This document shows, in pieces, positions 50,935 to 62,484 of a stretch of 64,000 nucleotides of DNA (the stretch's first letter is position 1; each line of letters starts with the position of its first letter). The notes beneath the pieces are model-generated. The model was not told the DNA's origin and did no database searches. It saw only the letters and a list, made by a program, of their open reading frames with translations. Source of the DNA: Edolisoma coerulescens (taxonomy: Eukaryota; Chordata; Aves; Passeriformes; Campephagidae); assembly GCA_013397115.1 (NCBI GenBank), contig VWZW01004026.1, forward strand, positions 1,240,652 through 1,304,651, given 5' to 3'. The position numbers were made by a program, and so were the translations under genes.

Positions 50935-51095
50935 TTGCCCAGCAAGTCATATAACTGTTTTTGGATCCAGACAATGCACTTATTGTCCTCAGTATGCTTG
51001 GAGATGGTTTCCAGGTTTAGCTGTTACCTTTTTGGAGATCGAGGTGAGACTGATTGTTCTGTGGTTTCCCATCTCTACCTTCTGACCCTTTCCAT
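50935..51095 (-). mobile_element. Old CR1/L3-like reverse transcriptase relic, antisense
   Basis: On the minus strand the segment reads as a decayed early reverse transcriptase region. GGTCAGAAGGTAGAGATGGG is followed by a GNHRTISLTSI-like translation, equivalent to the GNYRPVSLTS motif of CR1-clade LINEs. An ATCTCCAAGCATACTGAGGACAATAAG segment then matches the spacing of CR1 copies. Divergence is much higher than in the other CR1 fragments. Boundaries are approximate. The + strand open frames at 50819-51144 are antisense shadows of this relic. Confidence 0.5.
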
Positions 51096-52823
51096 GCAAA
51101 AGGCTGTGCAAAATGCTGCCTTATACATTAGGATGGAATATTAATAGCTCCAGTTGTATGTAATTGAGTTTAATTTCACACCCTCTGCAATTTTGCTTAT
51201 AACTTTTGATGACAGAAAAGGTCTTATATCTTGAACATTCTTTCTTTCAGTAACAATACAGAAATCTTGTATTTTTTTCTTCCTTTTTTTTTTTGATAGA
51301 TTCATTTTGTTACTGTTACAATTCTCTGTCTATTGCTTTGCAATTCCTTGTTTTTTCAGGTCTCTAAATTTTTTGGTACTTCCAAAGATTGAATTTTTCA
51401 AACTATTCTTTAGATGCCTGCAAATGGCTACTTTTGAAAAATATTGATGCAATAATAAATAAAAAAAAGGTTATAGTTCTATTTATGTCATTAAAATTAA
51501 CAGAATATTGGACTGAGATGCTGTGAAGCTCTTCTGTGACCAGAAACAGAATCCAGCTTTTGCTGTGTTTTTAAACCAGGCATAGCTGATTCAATGTATT
51601 CTCTTTATTTCCTGAAAGTTATGAATCACAGCGGGAGTCTTAGAGTAAGCATCATTCTACTGGGATCAGAAATATCATAATCAATTTGAGAATATTGTCT
51701 GCATGGTAGATTTTCTTAGGTTTTAGGAACTTTTACAGCATTTTATAGAAGATACAGAAGATCCATAAAATATGCAGAATTCAGAGGCACATACTTGATC
51801 TATGCTAAATTTAAAACCCCCAAAAACTTAAACCAAACAAGCTAGTTCTTTCATCATGTGGTTCTGAATTCTCATCTCCTGTGTTGCATGTGCTGGATTT
51901 GATAGGTTTTGTGAAAATGTTTTGTGTGTTAGAACTATTCACTATCAGGTTCTAATAATGAGTGGCCTTGCCATTTTGGTAAAGTAAAGCAGCTCATCAT
52001 TTTCGAGTTATATTAGACATAAAATTAAGCAAAATACAATTGTATATGAAATAGCGGCATGTTTGTTACAAACACGTGTATTTGTATGAGTTAATTTAAC
52101 TCTGAATAAGAAGAGGTATAAATACAGCACTAAATTATTCCTAAACCTGATGGGAGAAATATATTTTTTCCCCTGAAAATTATGGAAGAAGCACCACTGA
52201 CAGCTCAATGCTGATGTATCTCTAACATTTATAGAGCTACTTTCACAATTTTCTGTGGAACAACTCTTTTAGTATTAGTAAGAATTTCTAAGTTTTCCTA
52301 AGTCTTCCCTCCTTATAACCTAGAAATTTAGAAACAACATACAAAGAATATGAATAATCTTAGCTCAACTTTAACTTTGCAATTTTTCAGTTTGGTGCAA
52401 CTATCACTTGGGAATTTTTTATGACAAGTGCAACTGTATTGGGAAGAGAAAGAAGCTCTTTAGTGGCAGTGTCATCTTCAGAATGAAGCACTTAAAGTGC
52501 CTCTAAGAGGAATACATTTGCATTCTCCAAGTGTGAGATGCTGTTTTACTAAAAAAATCTTATGTCTGGGGGAAAAACAGACTTCAATTATGAATCTAAA
52601 ACCATAAGAGTATTGGAATGCTCTATCTTCTTTTTTCTATTCATTTTCTAAATTTTGGAACACAGCTGAAGCACAACAACAATGAAAAATAAATAACTGT
52701 CAAATATTTTACAGGTAGTAGTAAAGAAACACAAGCCTATAAGCCTCAAAAATGCTGACAGACCCATGTTGACAGACCATCCTTTGCTTTCTTCTTTTAA
52801 TTTTGGTAACAAAATAGGTTGTC

Positions 52824-52841
52824 TTTTTTTTTTTTTTTTTT
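52824..52841 (+). repeat. Poly(T) tract, 18 bases
   Basis: An uninterrupted T run followed by CTTGTAAGTATAC. It is the longest pure homopolymer noted in the window. No element is recognisable beside it. Confidence 0.8.
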
Positions 52842-53703
52842 CTTGTAAGTATACATCATACTATGATGGATTTAGAAAAAGACATTACTATATCTCTGCC
52901 TAAAAAGATAAAAGTAAAAAGAGCAGTATTTGGAATTATAGGCTCAAGAAACAATTTTGCGCTTCATCATTCAGGGTCTCTGAAGATGATAGTTTGATAT
53001 CAGTGAAGTGACAGTGAAATTGATTCATTGAAAGGCATCATCTGACTGTCAGCATTCAAAAAAAAGAAGAAAAAAGTCATACAGAAATAGCTAACTTCTG
53101 ATTAGTTATAGACAAGTAGATTCTAAAGAACCTAAGTTAGCAGGACTTGAAGTAGAAAACTTCTGCATTATTCCGCTTATAAAACTGATAGCGTTTTTTA
53201 GTTATCCCATTGCTTTTTCAGTGACAGCATGTTGCTCTCTTCTTTGAAAGAAAAAAATTGTTCGTTATGCAGAATTTGAAAGTGATAAGGTACTGTAACA
53301 ATACTCTGGAACAGTGAAGTTCCAAAAAGAAAAAGAGTGAACTGCTAGAAAAGAAGTGGAGCATGCAATATTTATTCTACTCTATTAATGGCCACATGAT
53401 GAATACTGAATACAATATTTACTGTATCTGACAAGAAATCATACCAAACCAAGAAAAGGTTTGCAGAACCATAAACATGTAAAGACATGTCTGGTCTGGC
53501 TTGAACAGCAGAGGTGACTAAGCAAACTTCAGGATGCATGTGATGGAGTGAATAGGAACAGGTCACAACCTCTACCAATATTGAATAAATTTTACCAGAA
53601 CATAAGACTTGAGACCTCTTGTAGTAGGTAGTTATAAAAGCTTTACAGAGGGCCAGAAAGCAACTGAACAATTTAGTAGAAGAAAAGGCTTAAAAAATAC
53701 TAC

Positions 53704-53910
53704 CTCTGACTGAGGAGTCCTTGATTTCGATTTTCCTGGAATCTTGCATGGTACTCCTGGAACGTAGGACCACCTGCCTGCTTTGTTCTTAAAGTCTTGC
53801 AGAGACCTACCTTTGTCCACCCCCAGAAAGAAGACACCAGTTTAGTTGGAACTTTGTGTGATGTTATTCTGTTGCACTCATTAGGCACTATTGAGCATAC
53901 AGAACAACAT
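53704..53910 (-). other. Exon-like open segment, minus strand, product not recognised
   Basis: On the minus strand, GTTTCAG (acceptor-like, ending at 53911) precedes 207 bases that are open in one frame, phase 2 at both ends. They end at CAGAG|GTAGTA (GT at 53703-53702). The frame includes QAGGPTFQEYHARFQENRNQ. An internal AAAG|GTAGGT offers another donor. Both splice-like signals are only moderate, and an open segment of this size between AG and GT dinucleotides is common by chance. Confidence 0.12.
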
Positions 53911-55900
53911 CTGAAACTAAAGGTTTTCCAGACCCATTCTTTGGTGTGGCATCAGAAGAATTATAAATGTGGAATGCAATCTGCTAGAACTTGGAGGAGT
54001 TTTTGCTTCTGCTGCTTTTTTTTATCATCCAACTGAATTTAAGACACGTATCCTCACTGAGCAGGGAGAAGCATTCAGATTTATAATAATGGGTTTCTCT
54101 TTTTCTTTAAAGCTCTACCAATGCCTCCAAGACCAGCAAAAGAGAACATAAAATTCAGTCTTTTTGATTTCAAATTGTGATTTCTCTCTGTCCAGTAAAC
54201 TCCGGTGGTATTTTGCATGTATTATGACTTCAAGGACAAGGCAAAATTACTGTTTTTCATTTGAAAGACTTTGGGCTATTATCACCCTTATATTTCATTG
54301 CAATCAGTGCTAGATTTTTTGTTAATTTTGATGAATTTAAGTAATTCAGATAATTTTATTGTATTTTATTTCTTTTTTTGAGATCAAATATGGCTTTAAA
54401 AATGTTGAAATAACGTCTCCATAATTGTCACTTGAGAATTGAAATCAATTAGAGTAGCACTAGACTGCAACAAAACTGTGCCTTGTTAAAATATATAAAA
54501 CTGGAAGCATCACAACTTTTGTAATTTTTGCCATATGCTCCAGTTTCACACAACTTAGCCTATGTGGCACAAATTTTGCAATATTGCTTCTCTCTCTCCA
54601 CACTTTCCCGTCATCCCATCCAAAGATATTTCATTTTTTGTATCTTATGAAACCAGATTTATCTGGCCTCCTTAAAAGGGACATGACTCTAGAATATGGA
54701 AGTAAATCTTTGAAACATTTACGAAAATAATTAATCATTCAAATGATAGGTTTCCAGGACCTTCTGCAAAGTGCATTATTGCTTATAAATTCCAGCACTT
54801 GGTCATACCTCGCCTTCTAATTAATGTTCCTCTTTTATACTAGTTTCTACATTGTCTTTTTTCCATTGCATCTATTTGGTTTGAATATACAAGTTGATTT
54901 CTTAATTATTTTGAAACAATAGATTTTGCAACAAATTACAAGCTTCTTGGTAGATCACTTCTGGGTAGAAGCATTAATTTTTCATTTAGCTATCAAACCA
55001 CAAAAGTTTTAGTGCTTCTGAAGACTTCAAATTTTTCTGTTTAAAACTATAGTGCAATAAAGAATAGACATTTATATTTACTAATTGATTTCTAAAATGA
55101 AATACAATATAATCACAAACTTATTTGTGTGTATCAAGTAAATAGTTTTGTTTGAATATTGAAAGGCTGTACTCCCTCAAAATCTAAATATTGATTGCAT
55201 AATTTGCTCATGTTTAATCTAAGGATTTCAAATAAAGAAGTTTTGCTGAAAAGTAACTTCAGTCCGGCTACTGCTGTGATGGGATGATGCCACACCCTGG
55301 TGAATTTTCTCAAAAATTGTAGGTTGTGTTGTGTGAGACTTATCATAGAATTTTAGTGGTGGTCACTACAGATGTGTAATGATGCTTCAAAAATCATCCA
55401 TGTTTTTTGTTTGCTTTTGTGCCTTTAAACACACCTTCAGTGTGGGCAAGAAGACAAAATCCATTCCTTAAAAGAATCTCAGAAACTTCTTTGAAGAAAA
55501 AGGAGTAACATTCACTAATATTTCTTTGCAAGTGACAATAAATGCAAAGCACAGCAGGAGGCTTTCAAGTATGGAGCTGATGGATGACAAACAGGATACC
55601 CTAAAAAATGTGCATGTAATGTAAGCTTTAACTTTTTGGAAATGTTGTTGAGAGAAGCTATATCATAAAAACTCTTCACATTGCTATGTGAAAACTAGAA
55701 GAAAGGGATTCTTCTGGTCTCCAGAATAAAACGTAACTGAAATATGTGTTAAGAAGTGATAAGCACAGCTAAAAGATTTAATTAAAGCTCTCAGGAATAA
55801 AGAAAAAAGCTGCTGACACAGAAACTGTCATGACAAATTATCTTTTGAATAACCTTTAAGAACGAGAAAATGCACAGTTGACTACGGAAAATGTTTTAAA

Positions 55901-55948
55901 ATTCTTGCTGAAGACCATTAGCTAATTCTTGCTGAAGACCATTAGCTA
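55901..55948 (+). repeat. Perfect 24-bp tandem duplication
   Basis: Two identical adjacent 24-base units, 55901-55924 and 55925-55948, beginning ATTCTTGCTGAAG and ending CATTAGCTA. They differ at no position, which suggests a recent replication-slippage event. Confidence 0.97.
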
Positions 55949-58900
55949 ATCTCAGCCATGATACACATTTATACCGTTCATCATAAAGTCATCCACTTAC
56001 TCTTGCGCATTCAGAAAAGTTGTAATTTGAAATCATATGTAAAAAGAAGTGTGTTTCTTTTACAAATGTTTTGCAACTTGTATGGTTCTTTAAAAAAGAG
56101 GTATGTAAAATCACATTTCAAGACCATGGTATTTACTATCTGCAGGAAAGCAGTTTGCTGTTTAATTACAAGCTAATACTCTTATTAATCATTCTACAAA
56201 TGGTATTTCTGTTTAGTGACAGAACAATTTCAGGAAAGATTAATGACTCATTTCAAGAATATTCATGGCGACGGTCTATATTTAAGAAAATCATCCAATA
56301 CTTCAGCTTAGCTTTCAGATTAGTACACTGCTTATCTCTACTGTATATATGACTTCAATATTATTGAAAGAAAATGTGTTATTGCCATCATTAAGAAGAT
56401 TAGGAAAAAAAAGATCTTATATTGAAATCTAATTGGTTTTTGCCTTTAAAGATGTTAGTGATTTAGCCAAACTCTTGCTCCAGTAGTGGCCTAATAATTT
56501 CTAAATAATAAATTGAAATAGAAAGGATGCTTCTTGCTCATGAAATCATATGTCGAGTTTTTCCTTTTGGAACACTTATAGAATGACGTCAAAAGCCAAT
56601 GCTCACTGGGGTGGATATTTAGTTCAGACACAAAATCCCAAAGAATATAATGTAAGGAAAAGAACCTTTAAGATCAGTAGATAATAATATATATACTGCT
56701 GATATTTAAGGTAATCAGCATAACATAAAAATATCCTCATACACTGAACTTTTCCAAACTTATAAGAAGCAACGTGGTTGATGCTGTGGACACTACAATA
56801 TTGTCGGTAACAATGAAAAAAATAAAGTACTTGAATTATTGGATTACTAAATCTTTTTTTCTAGTATTGAAATTTACTTCTCTGCTGTCATTAAATCACT
56901 AACACAAAGAGTTTAGCAACTTCTAATGTTTTAAATGAAAGCTTCCTATGGGAAGGGCTAAGTGCAGAGGAGCAGGCTGTAGTTTCAGCAGGTCATTGAC
57001 CAAAGACCCTTGTTTGGCTTTCCAATTTAACAGAAGGGGCAAACACAATTATGGTGTTGTAAGCAACTCAACATGGAAACGCTCTTTCTGTTATGTTCCT
57101 CTAAATGTTCGTAAATATTCACCTTCCACCATCTCCTTACATTTGCTTCTGTGTAGGTTCTGTTGAATATCAGAAAACTAAAAGTTAGTGATATGTGTGC
57201 ATGCAAACAACACAGCAGTATCTTACTAAAACCTGCTCAAAATCAGCCCACATTTTTAAATTTTAGAAATCTCAAACAAAAATATTTTGCACAAATTTAT
57301 TTCTCATTTTCAAAAACCTTTACGTGAAAGCATTCAGAAAGATCAGCAACTCAGCTGAGACACTTTCTAATTAAATTAAAAATATAAAATAAGTTAAAAA
57401 GAATCAAAATTTACCATTTAATTTCCTTTATTGATTTCTTAATTGAATTAAAGACCTGGGGATTTTTCCATCTGCATCTGACTGAAAATTTCTCATAAAC
57501 TTTATGAATGAAAACAAGTCATTCAAGGTCTTAGTAAACATGTCACGAGGTAAATTCATTGCTGATATCAGTTTAGAAAATACGTTCAATTTTAGAATTA
57601 AGGACATAGAAAATAGATGTAATTATGAGTTTAAATTCTCTGGAAGACCGATTCTAAAGCTACAGAGAAACAATATTAGTATTTCCTTATTTTGCAGAAG
57701 CTAATAGCATCGGGATGCTGTACAATTTGTCTTTTGCCTGGAATTTTTAAACTGGTAGAAGAAGTGTGCAAGATCTTGTCTTTACAAAACTGTTATAGAT
57801 CACTCAATAATCTTTTCCCACATTCATTATTACACAAGATAGTGTAATATCTCATGTTCATTGAAATAGAATCCTTGTGATTCCTGGCTGCCAATCTGGT
57901 ATATCAAAAATGTGAATAATTTAAGATCTGGATTAGAGGAAGAGTTGCTATGGTGCTGGAAGTTTAGAATGAATCAATCTCCATGAAGTGACTCATTTCC
58001 CAAGACCCATCAATTCACAGTTCTTTGAATTGTCACCTCCACTATGAAAAATGAATATATCCATTCAAAAAAAACCCAAAAACAACCCAACTTTATATAC
58101 TTTCAAGGTACTTAATATCTCCACTGCCGAGGCAACAGCATCAAATGCAATTCTTCAACTCTTGCTAAGCGAAAAAAATCCGCCTTGAGAGCCAACTTTC
58201 AAATAAAATTTCCACTTTGAATTTGATACAAGCATAAAAGTTTAGCAACTCTGCTGATGTTACAGCGTATTCATTTGTAGCCATAATTTACTGCTCCTGC
58301 AGGATATACTGCTGTAGCATGCACGCCAATCATATTTTACATCTTTTACCTTTGCCTGTTCCAAGTCCCAAGTATCCAGCTGTATGTAACTGAAATCTTC
58401 ACCTTTTGTCACTCCCTGAATCTGCTTAAATACATTTTTATTTTTAGAAGGACGAGTTATTTAAATTATTACTACAATACTTATTCTAAATGTTTGTTGC
58501 TTAATGCTGTTGGTGAGATAATAAATTATATAATTTTTAATTAAACTTTTTTTTAGTTCCTATGTGTGTAAATATCTGAATATGATCAAACACTTATTGA
58601 AAGCTGTTATGCAGTAAAAACGAAAAAGGGGGAAAAAAAAGCAAAAAACCCAACTCAGAGTAATTAGTATCTGAATATTGGCTGAATATTTGATGACTAT
58701 TTGGGAAGGCAAGTTCTCAGTGAAAGAAGGTTAAACTAGATCAAGTAAAACTGCTGCCCCTGTAAGCATCTGAATAATTCATTTTTCATATAGTCTGAAA
58801 CCTGGAACCTTATGCCCAGATGCCAAATTTCATTTTAAGAAATGAAAATTTTATATATTCTTTTCTAACTGTTCTTCCATGGAGTTAACTCATATACTTT

Positions 58901-59035
58901 CAACAAAGAACTGAGTTACACTGGATAGCTGCCTCAAAGGATCACAGACTGGAGGTTAGAAAGTCCCTTGATACAGAAAAAACATTTACTTTCTTTCTTT
59001 CAATCCTACATAAAGAAAAAGTTCACTTTATTCAG

Positions 59036-59251
59036 TAAAGATGGAGATATTGATCAATTCAGTCAGATATGTCATTCTGAAACATTAAGCCTGCCTTCTC
59101 CTCCTCCCTTACTCTTGGAAAACACATTGTTACTGGCAGAAAGACAGCCATTTTGGGTGGATAGAAGAGGTACTGAACTTCAGAATTTATTCTCCACTGA
59201 GGACAGGGAAAATGAAAAATTTAAATTGTGGAGGAAATGTATGATGGAAAG
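59036..59251 (+). CDS. Candidate exon A of an unrecognised spliced gene
   Basis: A 216-bp segment opens after ACTTTATTCAG (acceptor-like, AG at 59034-59035) and ends at GGAAAG|GTAAGA (GT at 59252-59253), a strong donor match. One frame is open throughout, phase 2 at both ends (72 codons). The predicted peptide is mixed and soluble-looking, with an SLPSPPPLLLEN stretch early and a charged end (TEDRENEKFKLWRKCMME). I recognise no domain. There is no in-frame ATG before the last codons, so it would be an internal exon with an unseen 5' part. It joins in phase to exon B 289 bp downstream. The donor is the best evidence. The acceptor is only fair, because a shorter pyrimidine run precedes it. Confidence 0.25.
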
Positions 59252-59540
59252 GTAAGACTTATGGGTAGGGTCTCCTCTTGCCTCTTGCTACAAAATCCAT
59301 ATAAGTGTGTGATTGCAAAATCAAACATCTCCTAAGCTAAAATTTGAAGAACTGGGACGCACAACTTTTTGATGGACCCAAATGTTATTTAAAATATAGT
59401 CTTACATGCATGGTTGAGAATTGTATGCCTATTCACACCTGCCCTGTTAATCACTCTTTCTGATCCTAATTTCCTTCTGTCCCTTCCCCTACTACCTGAT
59501 ACTCTTTTTTCTGCCCTTCCTATTTTACCTGTGCCCCCAG
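59252..59540 (+). other. Candidate intron between exons A and B
   Basis: A 289-bp stretch with GTAAGA at the start and a long C/T-rich tract before CCCCCAG at the end. Nothing else is recognised inside. Confidence 0.25.
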
Positions 59541-59696
59541 TCCTCCGCTATGCATCACGTCAAGCCCAGTCCTGCTGACCTTTGCCCATCTCAGCCACAC
59601 TGCTGCTCCGCAGGATGTGGATGTCAGAGGGGGAGTGCTGCATACACAGAACAGAACCTGCCTCAAAACACTCCAGATTCCACATGTTCTCTGCAG
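59541..59696 (+). CDS. Candidate exon B of an unrecognised spliced gene
   Basis: A 156-bp segment is preceded by an unusually long pyrimidine-rich tract (about 59455-59538) ending GTGCCCCCAG (AG at 59539-59540). CTAAT and CTGAT branch-point-like sequences lie within the tract. It ends at CTCTGCAG|GTGGAA (GT at 59697-59698), where the exon side of the donor is good and the intron side weak. Two frames are open across it. The phase-2 frame continues exon A and begins SPPLCITSSPVLLTFAHLSH. The phase-0 frame is Cys-rich (for example CCSAGCGCQRGSAAYTEQN). I recognise neither product. The phase match with both neighbours favours the former. Confidence 0.27.
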
Positions 59697-60161
59697 GTGG
59701 AAGAAGCAATTCTAACAAATATTATATTATCTCATGATTCAGGACTGATGCACACCAGGTAGACTGAAAAGATATGAAGCATTTTGCTTCAAAACTCTTA
59801 ATGAGTCTCCAATGCGGGAAATTGATTTCTGCAGGTTTCATCAGAATATTCCACATTTTCACAGGGAGGACAAAAGGCATTTTTCTGATGGCAGAACAAT
59901 CAATTTACCTGATTTAAAGTCTCTACTCTAAAGCAGTGTGAGTCAAAAAGTTCAAACTCAAGTATTATTTTAATGTAAGCAAATAAGTGTGTTTTTCTGG
60001 AGGCTGCAAAGTCCCTATCAGGGATTTATATAGCTGTATACACTCACAGAGACATATACACGTGCATCTCCAGGCCTTCCTAGACAGTGTACTGCTCTGC
60101 CATGGAAGTTCATCAAATGTACAATATAATAAGATGAAGGTTTTAATTGCTATTATTATCT

Positions 60162-60180
60162 TCATCATCATCATCATTAT
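60162..60180 (+). repeat. Short TCA trinucleotide repeat
   Basis: TCATCATCATCATCATTATCAT-type sequence, following a TTATTATC stretch. It gives the poly-isoleucine and poly-methionine runs of small open frames on each strand. Confidence 0.75.
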
Positions 60181-60242
60181 CATATCCAGGTACAAAGGTT
60201 GCTATAAACATAAGCTGTTTTTAAGCAAAGCCATATAATATG

Positions 60243-60278
60243 GTTTTTTTGGGTTTTTTTGGTTTTTTTTTTTTTTTT
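60243..60278 (+). repeat. T-rich tract (T7-G3-T7-G2-T16)
   Basis: Three T runs separated by short G runs, directly followed by ACAG. It could act as a polypyrimidine tract for the candidate exon C, or be a simple homopolymer expansion. Confidence 0.8.
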
Positions 60279-60282
60279 ACAG

Positions 60283-60469
60283 GAGCACCTGTAGGAGACT
60301 GTGCAAACAGAAGAGTCTACTTTATGAGATCCTGATCCATCCGATATTCCGAATATCAAGATTGGAGTCTCCTGTTGTTTACAAGCTGTACATGCCTGCT
60401 ACTATGCTGGAGCAGAGCTTTTCAGCATTTATGGGTGCTGGTTTACAGAAGTTCACAGTTCCTTTCTAA
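60283..60469 (+). CDS. Candidate terminal exon C of an unrecognised spliced gene
   Basis: After T16-ACAG (AG at 60281-60282) a frame that continues exon B in phase 2 stays open for 61 full codons and stops at TAA 60467-60469. It includes LCKQKSLLYEILIHPIFRIS and a MLEQSFSAFMGAGLQKF end. The implied intron from exon B is 586 bp. An ATTAAA signal lies about 380 bp after the stop (60848-60853). No domain is recognised. The first in-frame ATG is 37 codons in, so this segment would not stand alone as a gene. Together A+B+C would encode about 185 residues of an incomplete protein. The T-rich tract could instead be an unrelated homopolymer. Confidence 0.22.
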
Positions 60470-60847
60470 CCGTCTAAACACAGAAGTAAAGTTGTATTCA
60501 TTGCACAGCTACCTTTTTCATTAATTTCAGAGAGATGCAGGTTTCTTAATAGCCACCAAGTCCTCCTCTGGCTTAAAGTCTAAAGTGAATACAGGGGCTA
60601 AAATGCTGTCATTCTTCCACTGTAAGCCACAGGACAGGACATGAAGTTATCACATACTTTCCAGTGTGCAAAAACCACACTTATGTGCTACACTGTTAAA
60701 ATTACAGAGGGAAGAATCGAGACAATAGAAATGTTGGTTCATGTATTTCAAAAGAGATTAATTGATTTTAAAGGGTGAAGACCAGAATTTTCTTGTTGAG
60801 CAAATTCTAAAAGCAAATGTATGTTATACTATATTCTGAAATATAAT

Positions 60848-60853
60848 ATTAAA
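60848..60853 (+). terminator. ATTAAA poly(A)-signal-like hexamer
   Basis: ATTAAA followed by an A run, about 380 bp downstream of the stop of candidate exon C. It is the first plausible signal I noticed on the + strand after that stop. Such hexamers are frequent in AT-rich DNA, so the link is weak. Confidence 0.15.
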
Positions 60854-61866
60854 AAAAAAACCCCTGTATTTGGTATTGTATCATAACATGCCTCTGATCA
60901 CCTCTCCAATTAATTTGGAAATATTTTGTAGTTGTTTATTTATTTTCAATCATTTTTGTCATTGTCTTATGTCTTTAAGTAAATGGGAAACACAGTAGAT
61001 GAATAGCTTTACAAAATGAATTTCAAAGAACAAGTGAGTAAAGAATTTGAAGTCGAATGGGGCTGGAAAATGTGCTCATAAAGCTCTGTAGTATTAATTT
61101 GTCAACTACTCTTGCTCCAAATCAAAACTAGTTCACTAAAAATGACATCATGCATTTGAGGAAGAGCAAATGGTGTAAGAGAAAAAGTGTAGCATGATTT
61201 GAGTTTCCTTTTTCACTAAGTTTTATTTGCTGGTAATTATGCTTTTCTAGCAACTTACATTAACAAAACTCATAGAGTAGATATCAGCTTGATCTTTCAA
61301 ACTAGAGAATTGACTAGAAGAAAATATTCAGTTCTGTAGGTACATAAATCTTTTTTCCAGGAAAATTACATGGGTTATTCTTCCACTATTTTGAGGTTCA
61401 TTATACAATTGAAAATTTTTTTGGATTTTTTTCTAGAATTTGTAGAATTTTATATTTTTCTAAAATTATGTGCCTTATCATATTAGCTATTTTCCCATTA
61501 TCTTGATACATATATATTAAAAAGATTAACTTAACCCCTATATTAAAGTACCATTTCTCAGGTTTAACACCAGCACCATGTCTGTAGAAGGAATGATCAA
61601 ATGGTATGGATTTTACTGTGTTTCACTTGATTTATCCAAAATTAAATTTTAATCAATTAAAACAGGAGGGCTTTTACTTCCAGGATCAGTGGGGTCCACC
61701 GCCACCATTAACTGTACAACCTGCTGACTGTTTCCCAGGATTAATTCCTTGTTGGCCTGAATATAGTGGTACTACTTCTGTCCCTACTGCACACAGAAAG
61801 AAGAAGCACATGATAGCACAGGCAGGATCCTGTGCCAGAGCTCAGGAACCCTTGGAGTGGCAAGGA

Positions 61867-61881
61867 GGGAGGGAGGGAGGG
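61867..61881 (+). repeat. (GGGA)4 G-quadruplex motif
   Basis: Four GGG runs with single-A loops at 61867-61869, 61871-61873, 61875-61877 and 61879-61881, preceded by GG at 61864-61865. Single-base loops are the arrangement known to favour very stable parallel quadruplexes. Confidence 0.8.
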
Positions 61882-62214
61882 AGAAGTGGGATACTCACCA
61901 GCTAAAACGTTAGAAACAACACTGAGTTAAAAATTAACCAAAAGTAAATACACTGATTAAACTCTCCTGTTCAAGAATTCAAATAAAAGCTTCAAGTCCC
62001 CTGATGACAAATGAACTTAAAAATATCACCTCCCTTGTTATTTTGGCTTTTCGCTACAAATGCAGGTATGACTGAAATACCTGAAAAGATTTTAATTTTG
62101 ATAAAGACATTTAAAAAAAAAATTTCTAAAACCTTAATTGAATTCCAGTAATATCCAAAACAGAGCGAGTATTTTACAGATTTTGCAAAACATCTCTTAA
62201 ATTTTTCAATTTTC

Positions 62215-62238
62215 CATTACTTAGTACATTACTTAGTG
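62215..62238 (+). repeat. 12-bp tandem duplication
   Basis: CATTACTTAGTA (62215-62226) is followed directly by CATTACTTAGTG (62227-62238), with a single mismatch. Confidence 0.9.
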
Positions 62239-62448
62239 TATACATGGTGTAAACAAAAGGAGCTGCTGTATCAGTATCTTGTCTAACAAGGAGATGTAGC
62301 CATGGCACTTGTTTTCCTCCAAAATGATTTTGTGTTTGAAAATGCAGCCTTCTTTGGACACTACAAAAGCTATACCAGATGTCTATGTTGACCAACACAG
62401 TATAATTTTGGTGTGAAGATTCCTCGCAATCCTCAGAGAGTATCAGCC

Positions 62449-62450
62449 AT

Positions 62451-62481
<31 letters not shown>

Positions 62482-62484
62482 ATA
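62449..62484. repeat. (TA)n microsatellite
   Basis: About ten uninterrupted TA units followed by TATATATGTATATATGTATATA interruptions. Confidence 0.9.

Larger units (their letters stand above)
51096..59035. other. Long unique AT-rich region
   Basis: About 8 kb with no recognised transposable element. It includes a T18 tract (52824-52841), an exon-like minus segment (53704-53910) and a perfect 24-bp tandem duplication (55901-55948), listed separately. A possible 30-base CR1 3' remnant near 58938-58970 is too short to call. Confidence 0.45.

Noticed and set aside
50819..51144. Plus-strand frames of 69 and 88 codons
   Set aside because: They are antisense to an old CR1-clade reverse transcriptase relic on the minus strand.
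58938..58970. Possible CR1 3' end, minus strand ('ggatcacagactggaggttagaaagtcccttg')
   Set aside because: It resembles the antisense CR1 terminus but is about 30 bases long with mismatches, which is too little to call.
61606..61905. 99-codon proline-containing frame as a gene
   Set aside because: There is an acceptor-like TTCCAG but no + strand donor. It runs into a GGGA microsatellite and has no recognised domain.
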